Shown here: positions 40,676-49,192 of the stretch, piece after piece | How positions within the stretch are numbered: the first letter of the stretch is position 1 | Layout: every line of letters starts with the position of its first letter | Assembly: GCF_021789315.1 (NCBI RefSeq) | Contig: NZ_CP084561.1 | Location: forward strand, 2,418,001 to 2,482,000 | Source: Arthrobacter sp. FW305-BF8 | GTDB lineage: Bacteria; Actinomycetota; Actinomycetes; Actinomycetales; Micrococcaceae | DNA length: 64,000 nucleotides | Direction: 5' to 3' | Position numbers and translations under genes: made by a program | Notes under the pieces: generated by a model | What the model was told of the DNA's origin: nothing | Database searches by the model: none | Seen by the model: the letters and a program-made list of their open reading frames with translations, nothing else

Positions 40676-41827
40676 ATGACTGACACCAGCACGCGCGGAA
40701 TCGACCTGCCCCTGATCGATCACCACAGCCATGGCGTCGTCGACACCCAACTGAGCGACGACGGGTTCAAGAGCCTGGCCACCGAGTCCGACTGGCCGGG
40801 ACCGGCAGGCACGGACAGCCTTGATTCGCCCTTCGGGCTGGCGGTGCGGCGTTTCTGTGCGCCGATCCTCGGACTCGAGCCACGTGCGCCACTGGATGAC
40901 TACCTTGCACGGCGCAGGAGCGTCGGCGCCGCGGAAGCCAGCCGACTGCTGCTTCGCAGCACAGGGACGTCCGACTACCTTCTCGACACCGGCATCCGGG
41001 ATGCACGGCTTCTTGGCCCCGGTGAGATGGCGGCGCGTGCTGGAGCCCGTACCGCCGAGATCGTCCGCATCGAGAGGGTCGCGGAGGACCTCGCGGCGGA
41101 GTCCACGGCAGCCGGCTTCGTTGCGAAACTTCCGGCGACCCTGGCCGCCAGAAGCCGCGAAGCGGTGGGGCTGAAATCCATCATCGCCTACCGTCATGGT
41201 TTCGACATTCCCGCCGAACGGCCGTCCGGGCCCGAAGTGCTCAAAGCCGCTGACGAATGGTTCCGCACTGCGGAGAGAACCGGCACCTTCCGAGTCACGG
41301 ACCCGGTCCTGCTGAGGTTCGGGCTCTGGTCCGGAATCGATGCAGGCCTTCCCCTTCAGCTCCACACCGGATACGGCGACGGCGACATTGAGCTGTTCCG
41401 GGCTGATCCATCCCGGCTCACCCCGCTCTTCCGCGCCACCAGAACACTGGGCGTCGATTTCATGCTGCTGCATTGCTACCCCTTTATCAGGGAAGCCGGG
41501 ATCCTGGCCCAGGTCTTCCCGCACGTCTACCTGGACACGGGTCTGGTATCGCACTACCTTGGCCCGAGCGCCTGCACAGCGATCCGCCAGGCGATGGAGA
41601 TCGCACCGTTCAGCAAGGTTCTGTACTCATCGGACTCGTATGGCCTTGCCGAGCACTACGCTGTCAGTGCGGCCAGCTGGAGAACGGAGTTCGCGGCCCT
41701 CATGGACGAATGGATTGCCTCGGGCTGGGCAACAGCTAAGGACACCGAGAGAATTGCCACGATGGTGGCCTCGAAAAACGCGGAGCGTGTCTATACCCTG
41801 AGCGCCTCAGCCAACCTGAGCGCCTAA
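40676..41827 (+). CDS. Amidohydrolase-family protein (FluG N-terminal-like)
   Basis: A 383-residue TIM-barrel metal hydrolase of the amidohydrolase-2 family. Metal and active-site residues: I-D-H-H-S-H-G at residues 14-20, Q-L-H-T-G-Y-G-D, L-L-H-C-Y-P-F and V-L-Y-S-S-D-S-Y-G-L (the final Asp). In fungal FluG and plant NodGS such a domain is fused in front of a glutamine-synthetase domain; here the two are adjacent genes 37 bp apart. It may hydrolyse a gamma-glutamyl amide or related intermediate (inference). The ATG follows GGAGGCAGTCC. Confidence 0.82.
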   Translation: MTDTSTRGIDLPLIDHHSHGVVDTQLSDDGFKSLATESDWPGPAGTDSLDSPFGLAVRRFCAPILGLEPRAPLDDYLARRRSVGAAEASRLLLRSTGTSDYLLDTGIRDARLLGPGEMAARAGARTAEIVRIERVAEDLAAESTAAGFVAKLPATLAARSREAVGLKSIIAYRHGFDIPAERPSGPEVLKAADEWFRTAERTGTFRVTDPVLLRFGLWSGIDAGLPLQLHTGYGDGDIELFRADPSRLTPLFRATRTLGVDFMLLHCYPFIREAGILAQVFPHVYLDTGLVSHYLGPSACTAIRQAMEIAPFSKVLYSSDSYGLAEHYAVSAASWRTEFAALMDEWIASGWATAKDTERIATMVASKNAERVYTLSASANLSA

Positions 41828-41864
41828 GGCCAGCGCCGGTTGCCCGGACGACGGAAGGAAAGCT

Positions 41865-43211
41865 GTGACTTCAAATCCCAAGGCAGACTTGGATCTCCAG
41901 CAAGTCAGGGCTCTTGTCATTTCCCACCTGGACAACGCGGGTGTGTCACGGGTCAAGGTTTTGCCGGGACCCAGGGTCGAGGGCGCCTTCCACCACGGCT
42001 GCGGCGTCTCAGTCAGCGTCGGTGTCCTGCTGGCCGCTGACGATCACGTCACCCGATCATCCGGGATCGATCCCATAGTCGGTGACCTGCGCGGAATGCC
42101 GGACCGCTCGGCAGTTGCCGTCATCGACAAGGCAAGCGGCCTCGCCTGGGCGGCGGCCGACCTGGTGGACATGCAGGGTGTTCCGTTTCCTACCTGCCAG
42201 CGCACTGCCCTCAAACGAGTGGCAGCCGAATGGTCAACGGCCGGGCTGGAGATGTCGGTAGGGTTCGAGCTGGAGTTCACCGTGTTCAGCGGTACTCAGG
42301 ATGCGCCTGTTCTGGCGCACGGTGGTCCGGGCTACAGTGCGGCCGCATTCCTGCAGCTGGAAGCGTGGCATCTGGACGTGCTTGCAGCGCTGGTGGAGGC
42401 CGGCGTTCCGGTGGAGCAGATCCACCCCGAGTATGGCCAGGGCCAGGTGGAAATCGCCCTGGCTCCGAGAAGCCCGGTCCGGGCCGTGGACGATTACCTT
42501 CTCGCCCGGTTCATCGTCGCCCGGGTTTCCCACCGGCATGGATTGCGCGTTTCCTACTCGCCAATGGCGGATTCCAAAACAGCGACCAACGGCTGCCACA
42601 TCCATTTCTCCGCGAGAACCAGGGCCGGCAACGTCTTTTACGACGCTGCAGCCGCGACGCAGATGAGCCCGGAAGGCGAGAGCATGATCGCGGGGGTGCT
42701 CGGCAGGCTGGCGGAAAGCTCGGCATTGCTGGGCGGAAGCGCCTTGAGCCTGGCCCGGCTACAACCAGAACAATGGGCGGGCAGTTTTGTTTGCTGGGGC
42801 ACGGGCAACCGCGAGGCCGCCGTCCGCTTCGTACCAGGCCTGAGGGGCGACGGGGACGGGCAATCGAACGCCGAAGTGAAATGCTGCGACGGATCCGCCA
42901 ACCAGTACCTTGCCGTAGCGGCCATTCTCGCCGCCGCGATGGAGGGCTACAGGAATCGGCTGAAACTGCCTGCGGAGGTCACCGTCGATCCCGGGACATT
43001 GAGCGAGGCGGAGAGGGAGCGACTGGATATCCGGGCGTTTGCACCTGACCTGTTCACGGCCCTGGACGATCTTGAGAGCAGCAGTTTCCTCCGCTCCGCT
43101 TTGGGCCATGAACTGCTGGACGCCTACGTTGCGGTGCGGCGCGGCGAAGCAGAGCGGTTTGCCAAGCTTGACCGCGAGGCTGTCATCGCTGCCCTCCGCT
43201 GGCGCTACTGA
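41865..43211 (+). CDS. Glutamine synthetase-like protein (gamma-glutamylamide synthetase type)
   Basis: A 448-residue glutamine synthetase superfamily enzyme. Landmarks: GFELEFTVF (metal-binding Glu), N-G-C-H-I-H-F-S-A-R for ATP binding, G-N-R-E-A-A-V-R-F-V-P-G and the C-terminal E-V-K-C-C-D-G-S-A-N-Q-Y-L-A-V-A-A. Those sequences and the amine context point to ligation of glutamate to an amine rather than to ammonia, as in PuuA or gamma-glutamylethanolamide synthetases. The start is GTG 41865 with GGAAGGAAAG upstream. Its stop codon lies in a tandem duplication. Confidence 0.82.
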   Translation: MTSNPKADLDLQQVRALVISHLDNAGVSRVKVLPGPRVEGAFHHGCGVSVSVGVLLAADDHVTRSSGIDPIVGDLRGMPDRSAVAVIDKASGLAWAAADLVDMQGVPFPTCQRTALKRVAAEWSTAGLEMSVGFELEFTVFSGTQDAPVLAHGGPGYSAAAFLQLEAWHLDVLAALVEAGVPVEQIHPEYGQGQVEIALAPRSPVRAVDDYLLARFIVARVSHRHGLRVSYSPMADSKTATNGCHIHFSARTRAGNVFYDAAAATQMSPEGESMIAGVLGRLAESSALLGGSALSLARLQPEQWAGSFVCWGTGNREAAVRFVPGLRGDGDGQSNAEVKCCDGSANQYLAVAAILAAAMEGYRNRLKLPAEVTVDPGTLSEAERERLDIRAFAPDLFTALDDLESSSFLRSALGHELLDAYVAVRRGEAERFAKLDREAVIAALRWRY

Positions 43212-43239
43212 CTCCCGCGCTACTGACTCAAGCTACTGA
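43203..43239 (+). repeat. Tandem duplication of the stop codon region
   Basis: CGCTACTGACTC at 43203-43214 repeats exactly at 43218-43229, and a third partial copy follows. The TGA stops at 43209 and 43224 are in frame. Confidence 0.75.
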
Positions 43240-43324
43240 ATCCAATCGATCAGGAATCGAGAAGCCGGGCTGCAGCGCCGGACATTAGGGTGAGGAGTGC
43301 GATGAATCATGATCAGGAGGGCGC

Positions 43325-43789
43325 ATGCCATACACCGTAGACTTCCAGAACGTATCCACCGTCGGTGTGGAATCGTCGCCAGTGGCGGAGCCGCTGGCAG
43401 GCCTGCGTGCCAACGAGGCACGTTATTACAAGAACAAGTACGGCCACGCGTTTACCGTCAGGCCCGCCAGTGAGGCGCCCGAAACGCTCGACTGGGTCAA
43501 CCGCATCCTCTCGGAAGAGCGCAACATCGTCATCTCGTCCCGTCCGCTCGAGGTTACTTCCTTCGAGGTGGACGGTTTCCGGATGGCGTACGTGTTCTAC
43601 GAATCCGGCCTGTCAATCAACGTGATGTACGGGATCGAGGACGGAGCGAAGCGGGCAGTGGGCTTCAAGCTGTCGCAAGGCATGGAAGTTCCCGAGGAGC
43701 TTGCCTCAAACTTCAAGTTCGCGCGGCAAAAGTCGAAGCTGGCCGGCGAGATCCGCGGCTCCTACTTCGTGATCAAGGGCGAGTACTGA
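43325..43789 (+). CDS. Conserved hypothetical protein
   Basis: A 154-residue soluble protein not recognised with confidence. It is acidic/basic mixed, without signal peptide or membrane helix. Visible blocks: a Tyr/Lys/Asn-rich A-R-Y-Y-K-N-K-Y-G-H-A-F, then L-D-W-V-N-R-I-L-S-E-E-R-N-I-V, E-V-D-G-F-R-M-A-Y-V-F-Y-E and an FKFARQKSKLAGEI tail. The alternation of strands suggests a small alpha/beta fold. The ATG follows AGGAGGGC, a strong ribosome site. Single gene between the amine cluster and DNA-repair genes; convergent with the glycosylase gene. Confidence 0.65.
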   Translation: MPYTVDFQNVSTVGVESSPVAEPLAGLRANEARYYKNKYGHAFTVRPASEAPETLDWVNRILSEERNIVISSRPLEVTSFEVDGFRMAYVFYESGLSINVMYGIEDGAKRAVGFKLSQGMEVPEELASNFKFARQKSKLAGEIRGSYFVIKGEY

Positions 43790-43825
43790 GCCTGTAGCGC
43801 CAAGGCGACCGGCCGCCGTCGTACT

Positions 43826-43885
43826 TAACCCCTGTTCAGACTTGACCCCTGTTCAGGCCGGCTGTTCGGCCTGACGGCTATTCGG
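43826..43885 (-). repeat. Degenerate repeats around the glycosylase stop
   Basis: On the minus strand, GAATAGCCG (with the TAG stop), GAACAGCCG and two copies of GAACAGGGG follow one another within about 60 bp. Confidence 0.5.
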
Positions 43886-44465
43886 CGGCCGGCGCCTTCG
43901 CTGCCTTGGCGGCGGCCTTGGCTGCCTGCTTGCTGGCGCGCACCTTCGTCAGCGACTCGGGGTCCACGATGTCCGCGACCGAGAGGTACGACCCCTCCTC
44001 GCCATAGTGGCCGGCGGCCTCGCGCCAGCCCGGCGCCTCGAGTCCGCGCTGCTTGCCGAGCAGCGCCAGGAAGATCTTGGCCTTCTGCTCGCCGAATCCG
44101 GGCAGGGCCTTCAACCTGCGCAGAACTTCTTTGCCGTCGGGTTCGTCCCGGGTCCAGATGGCGGTTGCGTCGCCGTTCCACTCGCTCTGCACGGCCTCGG
44201 CGAGCGCCTGGACGCGCCCGGCCATGGAGCCGGGGAAGCGGTGGACGGCCGGGCGCTCCTTGAACACCTCGACGAAGCCTGCCGGGTCATGTTCCGCGAC
44301 GGCGGCAGGACTGATGGAGCCGATGCGCGTGCGGATCTTTTCGGGTCCGGCGAACGCCGACTCCATGGTCACCTGCTGGTCAAGCAGCATGCCGGTGAGC
44401 AGCGCGAAAGCGTCATCGCTGAGCAGTTTGTCGGCGGCCGGGTCGCCGGTGATGTGCAGTTCCAT
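43878..44465 (-). CDS. HhH-GPD-type base-excision DNA repair protein
   Basis: A 195-residue glycosylase-like protein. It starts M-E-L-H-I-T-G-D-P-A-A-D and continues L-L-T-G-M-L-L-D-Q-Q-V-T-M-E-S-A-F, typical of the small actinobacterial HhH-GPD family. The helix-hairpin-helix is L-K-A-L-P-G-F-G-E-Q-K-A-K. The C-terminus is Lys/Ala-rich. ATG 44465 has GGGAGG upstream; in-frame starts further upstream (to 44549) lack it. The stop lies in degenerate repeats of the GAATAGCCG / GAACAGGGG type. Probably excises damaged bases. Confidence 0.85.
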   Translation of the reverse strand: MELHITGDPAADKLLSDDAFALLTGMLLDQQVTMESAFAGPEKIRTRIGSISPAAVAEHDPAGFVEVFKERPAVHRFPGSMAGRVQALAEAVQSEWNGDATAIWTRDEPDGKEVLRRLKALPGFGEQKAKIFLALLGKQRGLEAPGWREAAGHYGEEGSYLSVADIVDPESLTKVRASKQAAKAAAKAAKAPAAE

Positions 44466-44532
44466 GCGCCCATCCTCCCACTTCCGGCCCGTGTCACAGG
44501 CACCGGGCGGTGAATCCGTGTCAGGATCAGTC

Positions 44533-45471
44533 ATGGTCAACCGCCTCATGCTGCTGGATACCGCCTCCCTGTACTTCCGCGCCTTTTATGGCCTGCCTGA
44601 CACCATCCGCCGGGCCGACGGAACGCCGGTGAACGCCGTCCGCGGCCTGCTGGACATGATTGCGCGGCTCACCACGGACTACGGCGCCACACATCTGGTG
44701 GCCTGCTGGGATGACGACTGGCGTCCGCAGTGGCGGGTTGACCTTATCCCGACCTACAAGTCCCACCGGGTAGCCGAGGTGAGGCAGGCTGTCCCGGACG
44801 TGGAAGTGGTGCCGGACGCGCTGGAGGCCCAGATCCCGCTGATCCGCCACGTGCTGGGCCTCGCCGGCATCGCCGTCGTGGGCGCTCCGGAGCATGAGGC
44901 CGACGACGTTGTGGGCACCTATGCCAGCCACGCCAGCCTTCCGGTGGACGTGGTGACGGGGGACCGGGACCTCTTCCAGCTGGTCGACGATACCAGGCAG
45001 GTGCGCGTGATCTACACCGCCCGGGGCATGAAAAACCTCGAAGTCCTGACCGACGCCGCCGTGGTCGGGAAATACCGCGTGCTCCCCGAGCAGTACGCCG
45101 ACTACGCCACCCTCCGCGGTGACGCGTCGGACGGGCTGCCGGGCGTGGCGGGCATCGGCGAGAAGACCGCCGCGGCGCTCCTCCTGGAACACGGCACGCT
45201 CGATGGGCTGCTCGCGGCGGCGGCGGATCCCGGAAGCAAGGTGTCCGCCTCGGTGCGGTCCAAGCTCGCCGCGGCCGCGGACTATCTCAAGGTGGCCCCC
45301 GCCGTCGTCAACGTGGTGCGCAACCTGGAGTTGCCCTCCCTTGAGGAAGCCGGCGCGGAACTGCATGCCGTCCGGGGCGGGGCGCGGGAAGAGCTCGAGT
45401 GCCTCGCCACCGAGTGGAACCTCGGTGGCTCCGTTCAGCGGCTGCTGCAGGCGCTGGACCGCCGGGCCTAG
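44533..45471 (+). CDS. 5'-3' exonuclease (DNA polymerase I N-terminal-like)
   Basis: A 312-residue stand-alone flap/5' nuclease. Landmarks: L-L-D-T-A-S-L-Y-F-R-A-F-Y-G at residue 5, H-E-A-D-D-V-V-G-T-Y-A with metal-binding acids, VVTGDRDLFQLVDD, and the H3TH DNA-binding loop G-D-A-S-D-G-L-P-G-V-A-G-I-G-E-K-T-A. It should process 5' ends and flaps in replication and repair. Divergent from the glycosylase gene with a 67-bp gap. Its stop is immediately followed by the 20-bp repeats shared with the debranching-enzyme end. Confidence 0.88.
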   Translation: MVNRLMLLDTASLYFRAFYGLPDTIRRADGTPVNAVRGLLDMIARLTTDYGATHLVACWDDDWRPQWRVDLIPTYKSHRVAEVRQAVPDVEVVPDALEAQIPLIRHVLGLAGIAVVGAPEHEADDVVGTYASHASLPVDVVTGDRDLFQLVDDTRQVRVIYTARGMKNLEVLTDAAVVGKYRVLPEQYADYATLRGDASDGLPGVAGIGEKTAAALLLEHGTLDGLLAAAADPGSKVSASVRSKLAAAADYLKVAPAVVNVVRNLELPSLEEAGAELHAVRGGAREELECLATEWNLGGSVQRLLQALDRRA

Positions 45472-45472
45472 C

Positions 45473-45532
45473 CCTACTTGCCTTGACCGGCTCCTACTTA
45501 CCCAGCCCGGCTCTTACTTACCTAGACCGGCT
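45473..45532. repeat. Three 20-bp tandem units between convergent genes
   Basis: Units at 45473-45492, 45493-45512 and 45513-45532 share C(C/T)TACTT(A/G)CC...CCGGCT. The last contains the final codons and stop of the debranching enzyme (minus strand). Confidence 0.75.
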
Positions 45533-47673
45533 TCAGCCAGCAGCTCCGTCAGCCACGGCCGGTGTTCGCGGTGGAAGGTCAGTCCTTCCGGCAGCCCCTG
45601 CACGGAGGGCTCGGAACCCGTGATGTTGATGGTGATCCTGCCGCCGCCCATGGGAGCGTTGGTGATGTGCAGGTCGCCGTAGGATTCGGGCAGCACGGGA
45701 TCCAGCCACATGCCGCCCCGGGACACGTGCGCGTCGTACCGCATGAGGCTGGTCACCAGCATGATCGGCGTGGTGGCCGCCCATGCCTGCGGGGAGCACG
45801 CCGTCGGATACGGCACTGGTTCGGTGACCTGGTCCCGGCTGAACCCGCAGAACAGTTCCGGCAGGCGCCCGTCGGTGTATTCGGCGGCCTCCAGCAGGGC
45901 CGTGGCGATCCGCTGTGCCTCCACCACGAAGCCGTAGCGCAACAGGCCAACCGCGATGATGGCATTGTCGTGGGGCCAGACCGACCCATTGTGGTAACTG
46001 GCCGGGTTGTAGGCGCCCATGTCCGTGGCCAGCGTCCGGACACCCCAGCCGCTGAACATTTCGGGGGTCATCAGCCGCTCGGCTACCAGCGGCAGCTTGT
46101 CCTCATCCACGATGCCGTGCCACAGGCACTGCCCCATGTTCGAAGTGCACGCATCCACCGGCCGCTTGTTGCGGTCCAGCGCGACGGCGTAATAGCCGCG
46201 GTCCGGCAGCCAGAACTGTTCGTTGAACTTCTTCTTCAGCTGCGCCGCCTCTTCGGTGAGCCGCGCCGCCAACGGTGCGTCGCCGGCGTCGTACGCCATC
46301 CATGCCCTGGACAGAAACGCGCTGTAGACCAGGGCCTGGACTTCGCAGAGCGCGATGGGGGGCTCGGCCAGCGTCCCGTCCGCGAAGTTGATGCCGTCCC
46401 ACGAGTCCTTCCAGCCCTGGTTGATGAGGCCCTGGTCGTTGAGGCGCTCGTACTCGACGAAACCGTCGCCGTCCTTGTCGCCGTAATTCCGCACCCAGTC
46501 CAGGGCGCGGTCGGCATGGGGCAGCAGCGCTGCAATCGTGTCCTTGGCGAAGCCCCAGCGGCTCACCGAACCGAGCGCCATCACGAACTGCGGCGTGGCA
46601 TCGACGCTGCCGTAGTAGGCGGATTTGCCGCCCAGCGCCAGCCCGCTGGAGATGCCAAGCCTGACCTCGTGCAGGATCTTCCCGGGCTCCTCCTCGCTCA
46701 TCACGTCCACCACCTTGCCCTGCCGGTCGGCCAGCGTCTGCAGGGTGCCCAGCGCCAGGGACGGATCCACCGGCAGCGCCATTTCCGAGGCCCACAACGA
46801 GTCCCGGCCGAACAGCGTCATGAACCACGGGGCACCGGCGGCCACCACGATGCGCTCCGGATGTGCGGGATCCTCGATGCGGAGCGCGCCCAGATCGTCA
46901 TAGCTGCGCCGCAGGGTCCGCTCGATGGAACGGTTTCCCATGTGCAGCTTGGGAATCTTGGCCACCCATTCCTGCCGACGGCGGTCGCTCGGTGATACGT
47001 CACCGGGCGCGGGACGGATTAACGACGACGGCGGGACCCCGCCGCCGCCGTTGGCGGCCGGCGCGACGCTCACCCGAGAGCTCCAGGCACCGCGCGCCGG
47101 GACTAACGTCCGGAAGGTCAGGGAATCGGCGGTGACCTCGGCGCCATGTGCATTGACGACGACGCTCTTAACGAGGTCCTGCCAGCCCGCCTTGATCACC
47201 AGGGAGTCGCTCTCAGGCTGGCGGGATTCTTCCCAGCGCCGCTGGACACGCGCCTCCTTCACTTCGAAGAGATCGGCAAAATCCGACTCAACGTTGAGGG
47301 AAACGATGCACTCAGTTTCCTTCGAGGAGTAGTTCCTGATGGTGATCTCCTCGCGGATGCCGGCACCGACCTCCCGCAGGCGTTCCACGATCAGGGGACT
47401 GTCCGCATAGCCGTCAGAGCGGGGAACGCGGCCAATAAACAGCGCCCGGTAAGGCTCCTTGGTTTCCGCCGTCAGCGCCTCCAGGGGCAGGCCGTTCACT
47501 GACAGGTTCCAGCGGGACAGGATGCGGGTGTCCTCATGGAAGACCCCGTGCGGATGCTCCGGGTGAATATCCCCGTTCGCCGAGGAGATACAGAAGGACG
47601 ACCCCTCCACCAGGGTGACCGTGCCCGACCCCACCGGACCGGCAGCCGTATCAGCGTTCCAGCCAGCAGCCAT
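45514..47673 (-). CDS. Glycogen debranching / amylo-alpha-1,6-glucosidase family protein
   Basis: A 719-residue glycoside hydrolase. The N-terminal GDE_N_bis domain (residues about 15-220) has V-E-G-S-S-F-C-I-S-S-A-N-G-D-I and H-G-V-F-H-E-D-T-R-I-L-S-R-W. The (alpha/alpha)6 catalytic domain follows, with A-A-G-A-P-W-F-M-T-L-F-G-R-D-S-L, DGFVEYERLNDQGLINQGWK and S-V-W-P-H-D-N-A-I-I. Related enzymes cleave alpha-1,6 branches or act on other glucans. Cytoplasmic. ATG 47673 has GGAGGCGGGA upstream; an earlier in-frame start at 47730 is less well placed. Stand-alone gene. Confidence 0.85.
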   Translation of the reverse strand: MAAGWNADTAAGPVGSGTVTLVEGSSFCISSANGDIHPEHPHGVFHEDTRILSRWNLSVNGLPLEALTAETKEPYRALFIGRVPRSDGYADSPLIVERLREVGAGIREEITIRNYSSKETECIVSLNVESDFADLFEVKEARVQRRWEESRQPESDSLVIKAGWQDLVKSVVVNAHGAEVTADSLTFRTLVPARGAWSSRVSVAPAANGGGGVPPSSLIRPAPGDVSPSDRRRQEWVAKIPKLHMGNRSIERTLRRSYDDLGALRIEDPAHPERIVVAAGAPWFMTLFGRDSLWASEMALPVDPSLALGTLQTLADRQGKVVDVMSEEEPGKILHEVRLGISSGLALGGKSAYYGSVDATPQFVMALGSVSRWGFAKDTIAALLPHADRALDWVRNYGDKDGDGFVEYERLNDQGLINQGWKDSWDGINFADGTLAEPPIALCEVQALVYSAFLSRAWMAYDAGDAPLAARLTEEAAQLKKKFNEQFWLPDRGYYAVALDRNKRPVDACTSNMGQCLWHGIVDEDKLPLVAERLMTPEMFSGWGVRTLATDMGAYNPASYHNGSVWPHDNAIIAVGLLRYGFVVEAQRIATALLEAAEYTDGRLPELFCGFSRDQVTEPVPYPTACSPQAWAATTPIMLVTSLMRYDAHVSRGGMWLDPVLPESYGDLHITNAPMGGGRITINITGSEPSVQGLPEGLTFHREHRPWLTELLAEAGLGK

Positions 47674-47823
47674 TCCCGCCTCCTTCGACGGCTCAGGAGG
47701 GAGGCGGCGCTGTGCGGACCGGAGCCGCACCGCCTTTCGCCGCCCACTCCGTTGGGCACGACGCTACGCTCGAACGCCGCCTGATAAAAGGGTCTCTGGC
47801 GGCCCCCGGCGAAGACGACGAGA

Positions 47824-49110
47824 ATGGGTTCCGTGCCCCAACTCCGCGCCGGGACGGACAGCGAGGCGATGAACCCGGCGGCCCGCAAGCTGCAGCGCAT
47901 CTACCTGACGCTGACACTGGGCAATACCCTTGCGGCGTCATTCATCTGGGGCATCAACACGCTGTTTCTGCTCGACGCGGGGCTCAGCAACCTTGAGGCT
48001 TTTGCCGCGAATGCCTTCTTCACCGCCGGGATGGTGCTGTTCGAGGTGCCCACGGGCGTGGTGGCCGACGGCTGGGGGCGCCGCGTTTCCTTCCTGCTCG
48101 GCACCGCGACCCTGTCCGTTTCGACGCTCCTCTACTACCTGCTGTGGCAGCTTTCCGCCCCGTTCTGGTCGTGGGCTGTGGTGTCCGTGCTGCTTGGTTT
48201 GGGTTTCACCTTCTTCTCCGGCGCCGTGGAGGCGTGGCTCGTGGACGCGCTGCACTTCTCCGGCTACGACGGTGCGCTGGAGACGGTATTCGGGCGCGGC
48301 CAGGTGGTGTCCGGCACCGCCATGCTCATCGGGTCGGTGGCAGGCGGCGTCATTGCCCAGGCCACCGACCTCGGCGTGCCGTTCCTGTTGCGGGTGGGCG
48401 TGCTGCTGGCCATGTTCGTGGTGGCCCTCTGGCTCATGCACGACGTCGGCTTCACCCCCGAACGCTCCGCGCGTCCCCTTCAGGCGACGCGCGCCGTCCT
48501 TTCAGCGTCCATCGAGAACGGCCTGAAAAATCCGCCTGTGCGTTACGTGATGCTGTCCGCGCCGTTCACGGCCGGTGTCGGGATCTATGTCTTCTACGCC
48601 CTGCAGCCGTACCTGCTTGAGCTGTTCGGCGACCGCAGCGCGTACGCCATCGCAGGATTGGCCGCAGCCATCGTGGCAGGGGCAGAGGTTCTCGGCGGCT
48701 GGCTGGCGCCGCACTTCCGGCGCCTGGTCCGCAAACGCACCACGGTGCTGATCCTCAGCGGATCCGGGAGCGCGCTGATTCTGGTGGCGCTCGGCTTCAC
48801 GCGTGAATTCTGGGTGGCCCTGATGCTGCTGGCCGTCTGGGCGCTGGTGGCGGAGGTCGGGACTCCGGTGGGGCAGGCCTACCTCAACGACATGATCGAC
48901 TCCGGGCAGCGGGCGACAGTACTCAGCTTTGCCTCCCTCATGGGCTCAAGCGGCGGCGTGGTGGTGCAGCCGGTGCTCGGCCGGACCGCTGATGTGTACG
49001 GCTATCCGGCATCGGTAGCGTTCAGCGGCGTCATCCAATTGCTCGCCGTGCCGTTCCTGTATGCCAGCCGCCGGCAGCGCGCCGCGGCTGATGAAGCACA
49101 CGGCCGGTGA
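47824..49110 (+). CDS. MFS transporter
   Basis: A 428-residue membrane transporter with about 12 helices. It has F-E-V-P-T-G-V-V-A-D-G-W-G-R-R, the helix 2-3 loop signature, and a weaker counterpart (A-P-H-F-R-R-L-V-R-K-R-T) in the second half. Export or uptake and substrate are unknown. ATG 47824 is used; an in-frame ATG at 47869 (start of M-N-P-A-A-R-K-L) is also possible and neither has an ideal ribosome site. Divergent from the debranching enzyme gene. Confidence 0.82.
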   Translation: MGSVPQLRAGTDSEAMNPAARKLQRIYLTLTLGNTLAASFIWGINTLFLLDAGLSNLEAFAANAFFTAGMVLFEVPTGVVADGWGRRVSFLLGTATLSVSTLLYYLLWQLSAPFWSWAVVSVLLGLGFTFFSGAVEAWLVDALHFSGYDGALETVFGRGQVVSGTAMLIGSVAGGVIAQATDLGVPFLLRVGVLLAMFVVALWLMHDVGFTPERSARPLQATRAVLSASIENGLKNPPVRYVMLSAPFTAGVGIYVFYALQPYLLELFGDRSAYAIAGLAAAIVAGAEVLGGWLAPHFRRLVRKRTTVLILSGSGSALILVALGFTREFWVALMLLAVWALVAEVGTPVGQAYLNDMIDSGQRATVLSFASLMGSSGGVVVQPVLGRTADVYGYPASVAFSGVIQLLAVPFLYASRRQRAAADEAHGR

Positions 49111-49192
49111 AAGTTTAGGCCGTTGAGTGTCCTTCCTCTGCGGAGTAGCGTGACAGTACCGTCACCCGCACTACCCTGACCCGGGAGCGACC

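Noticed and set aside
45473..45532. Possible CRISPR-like array
   Set aside because: The three 20-bp units are directly adjacent with no spacers; they are tandem repeats, not CRISPR.
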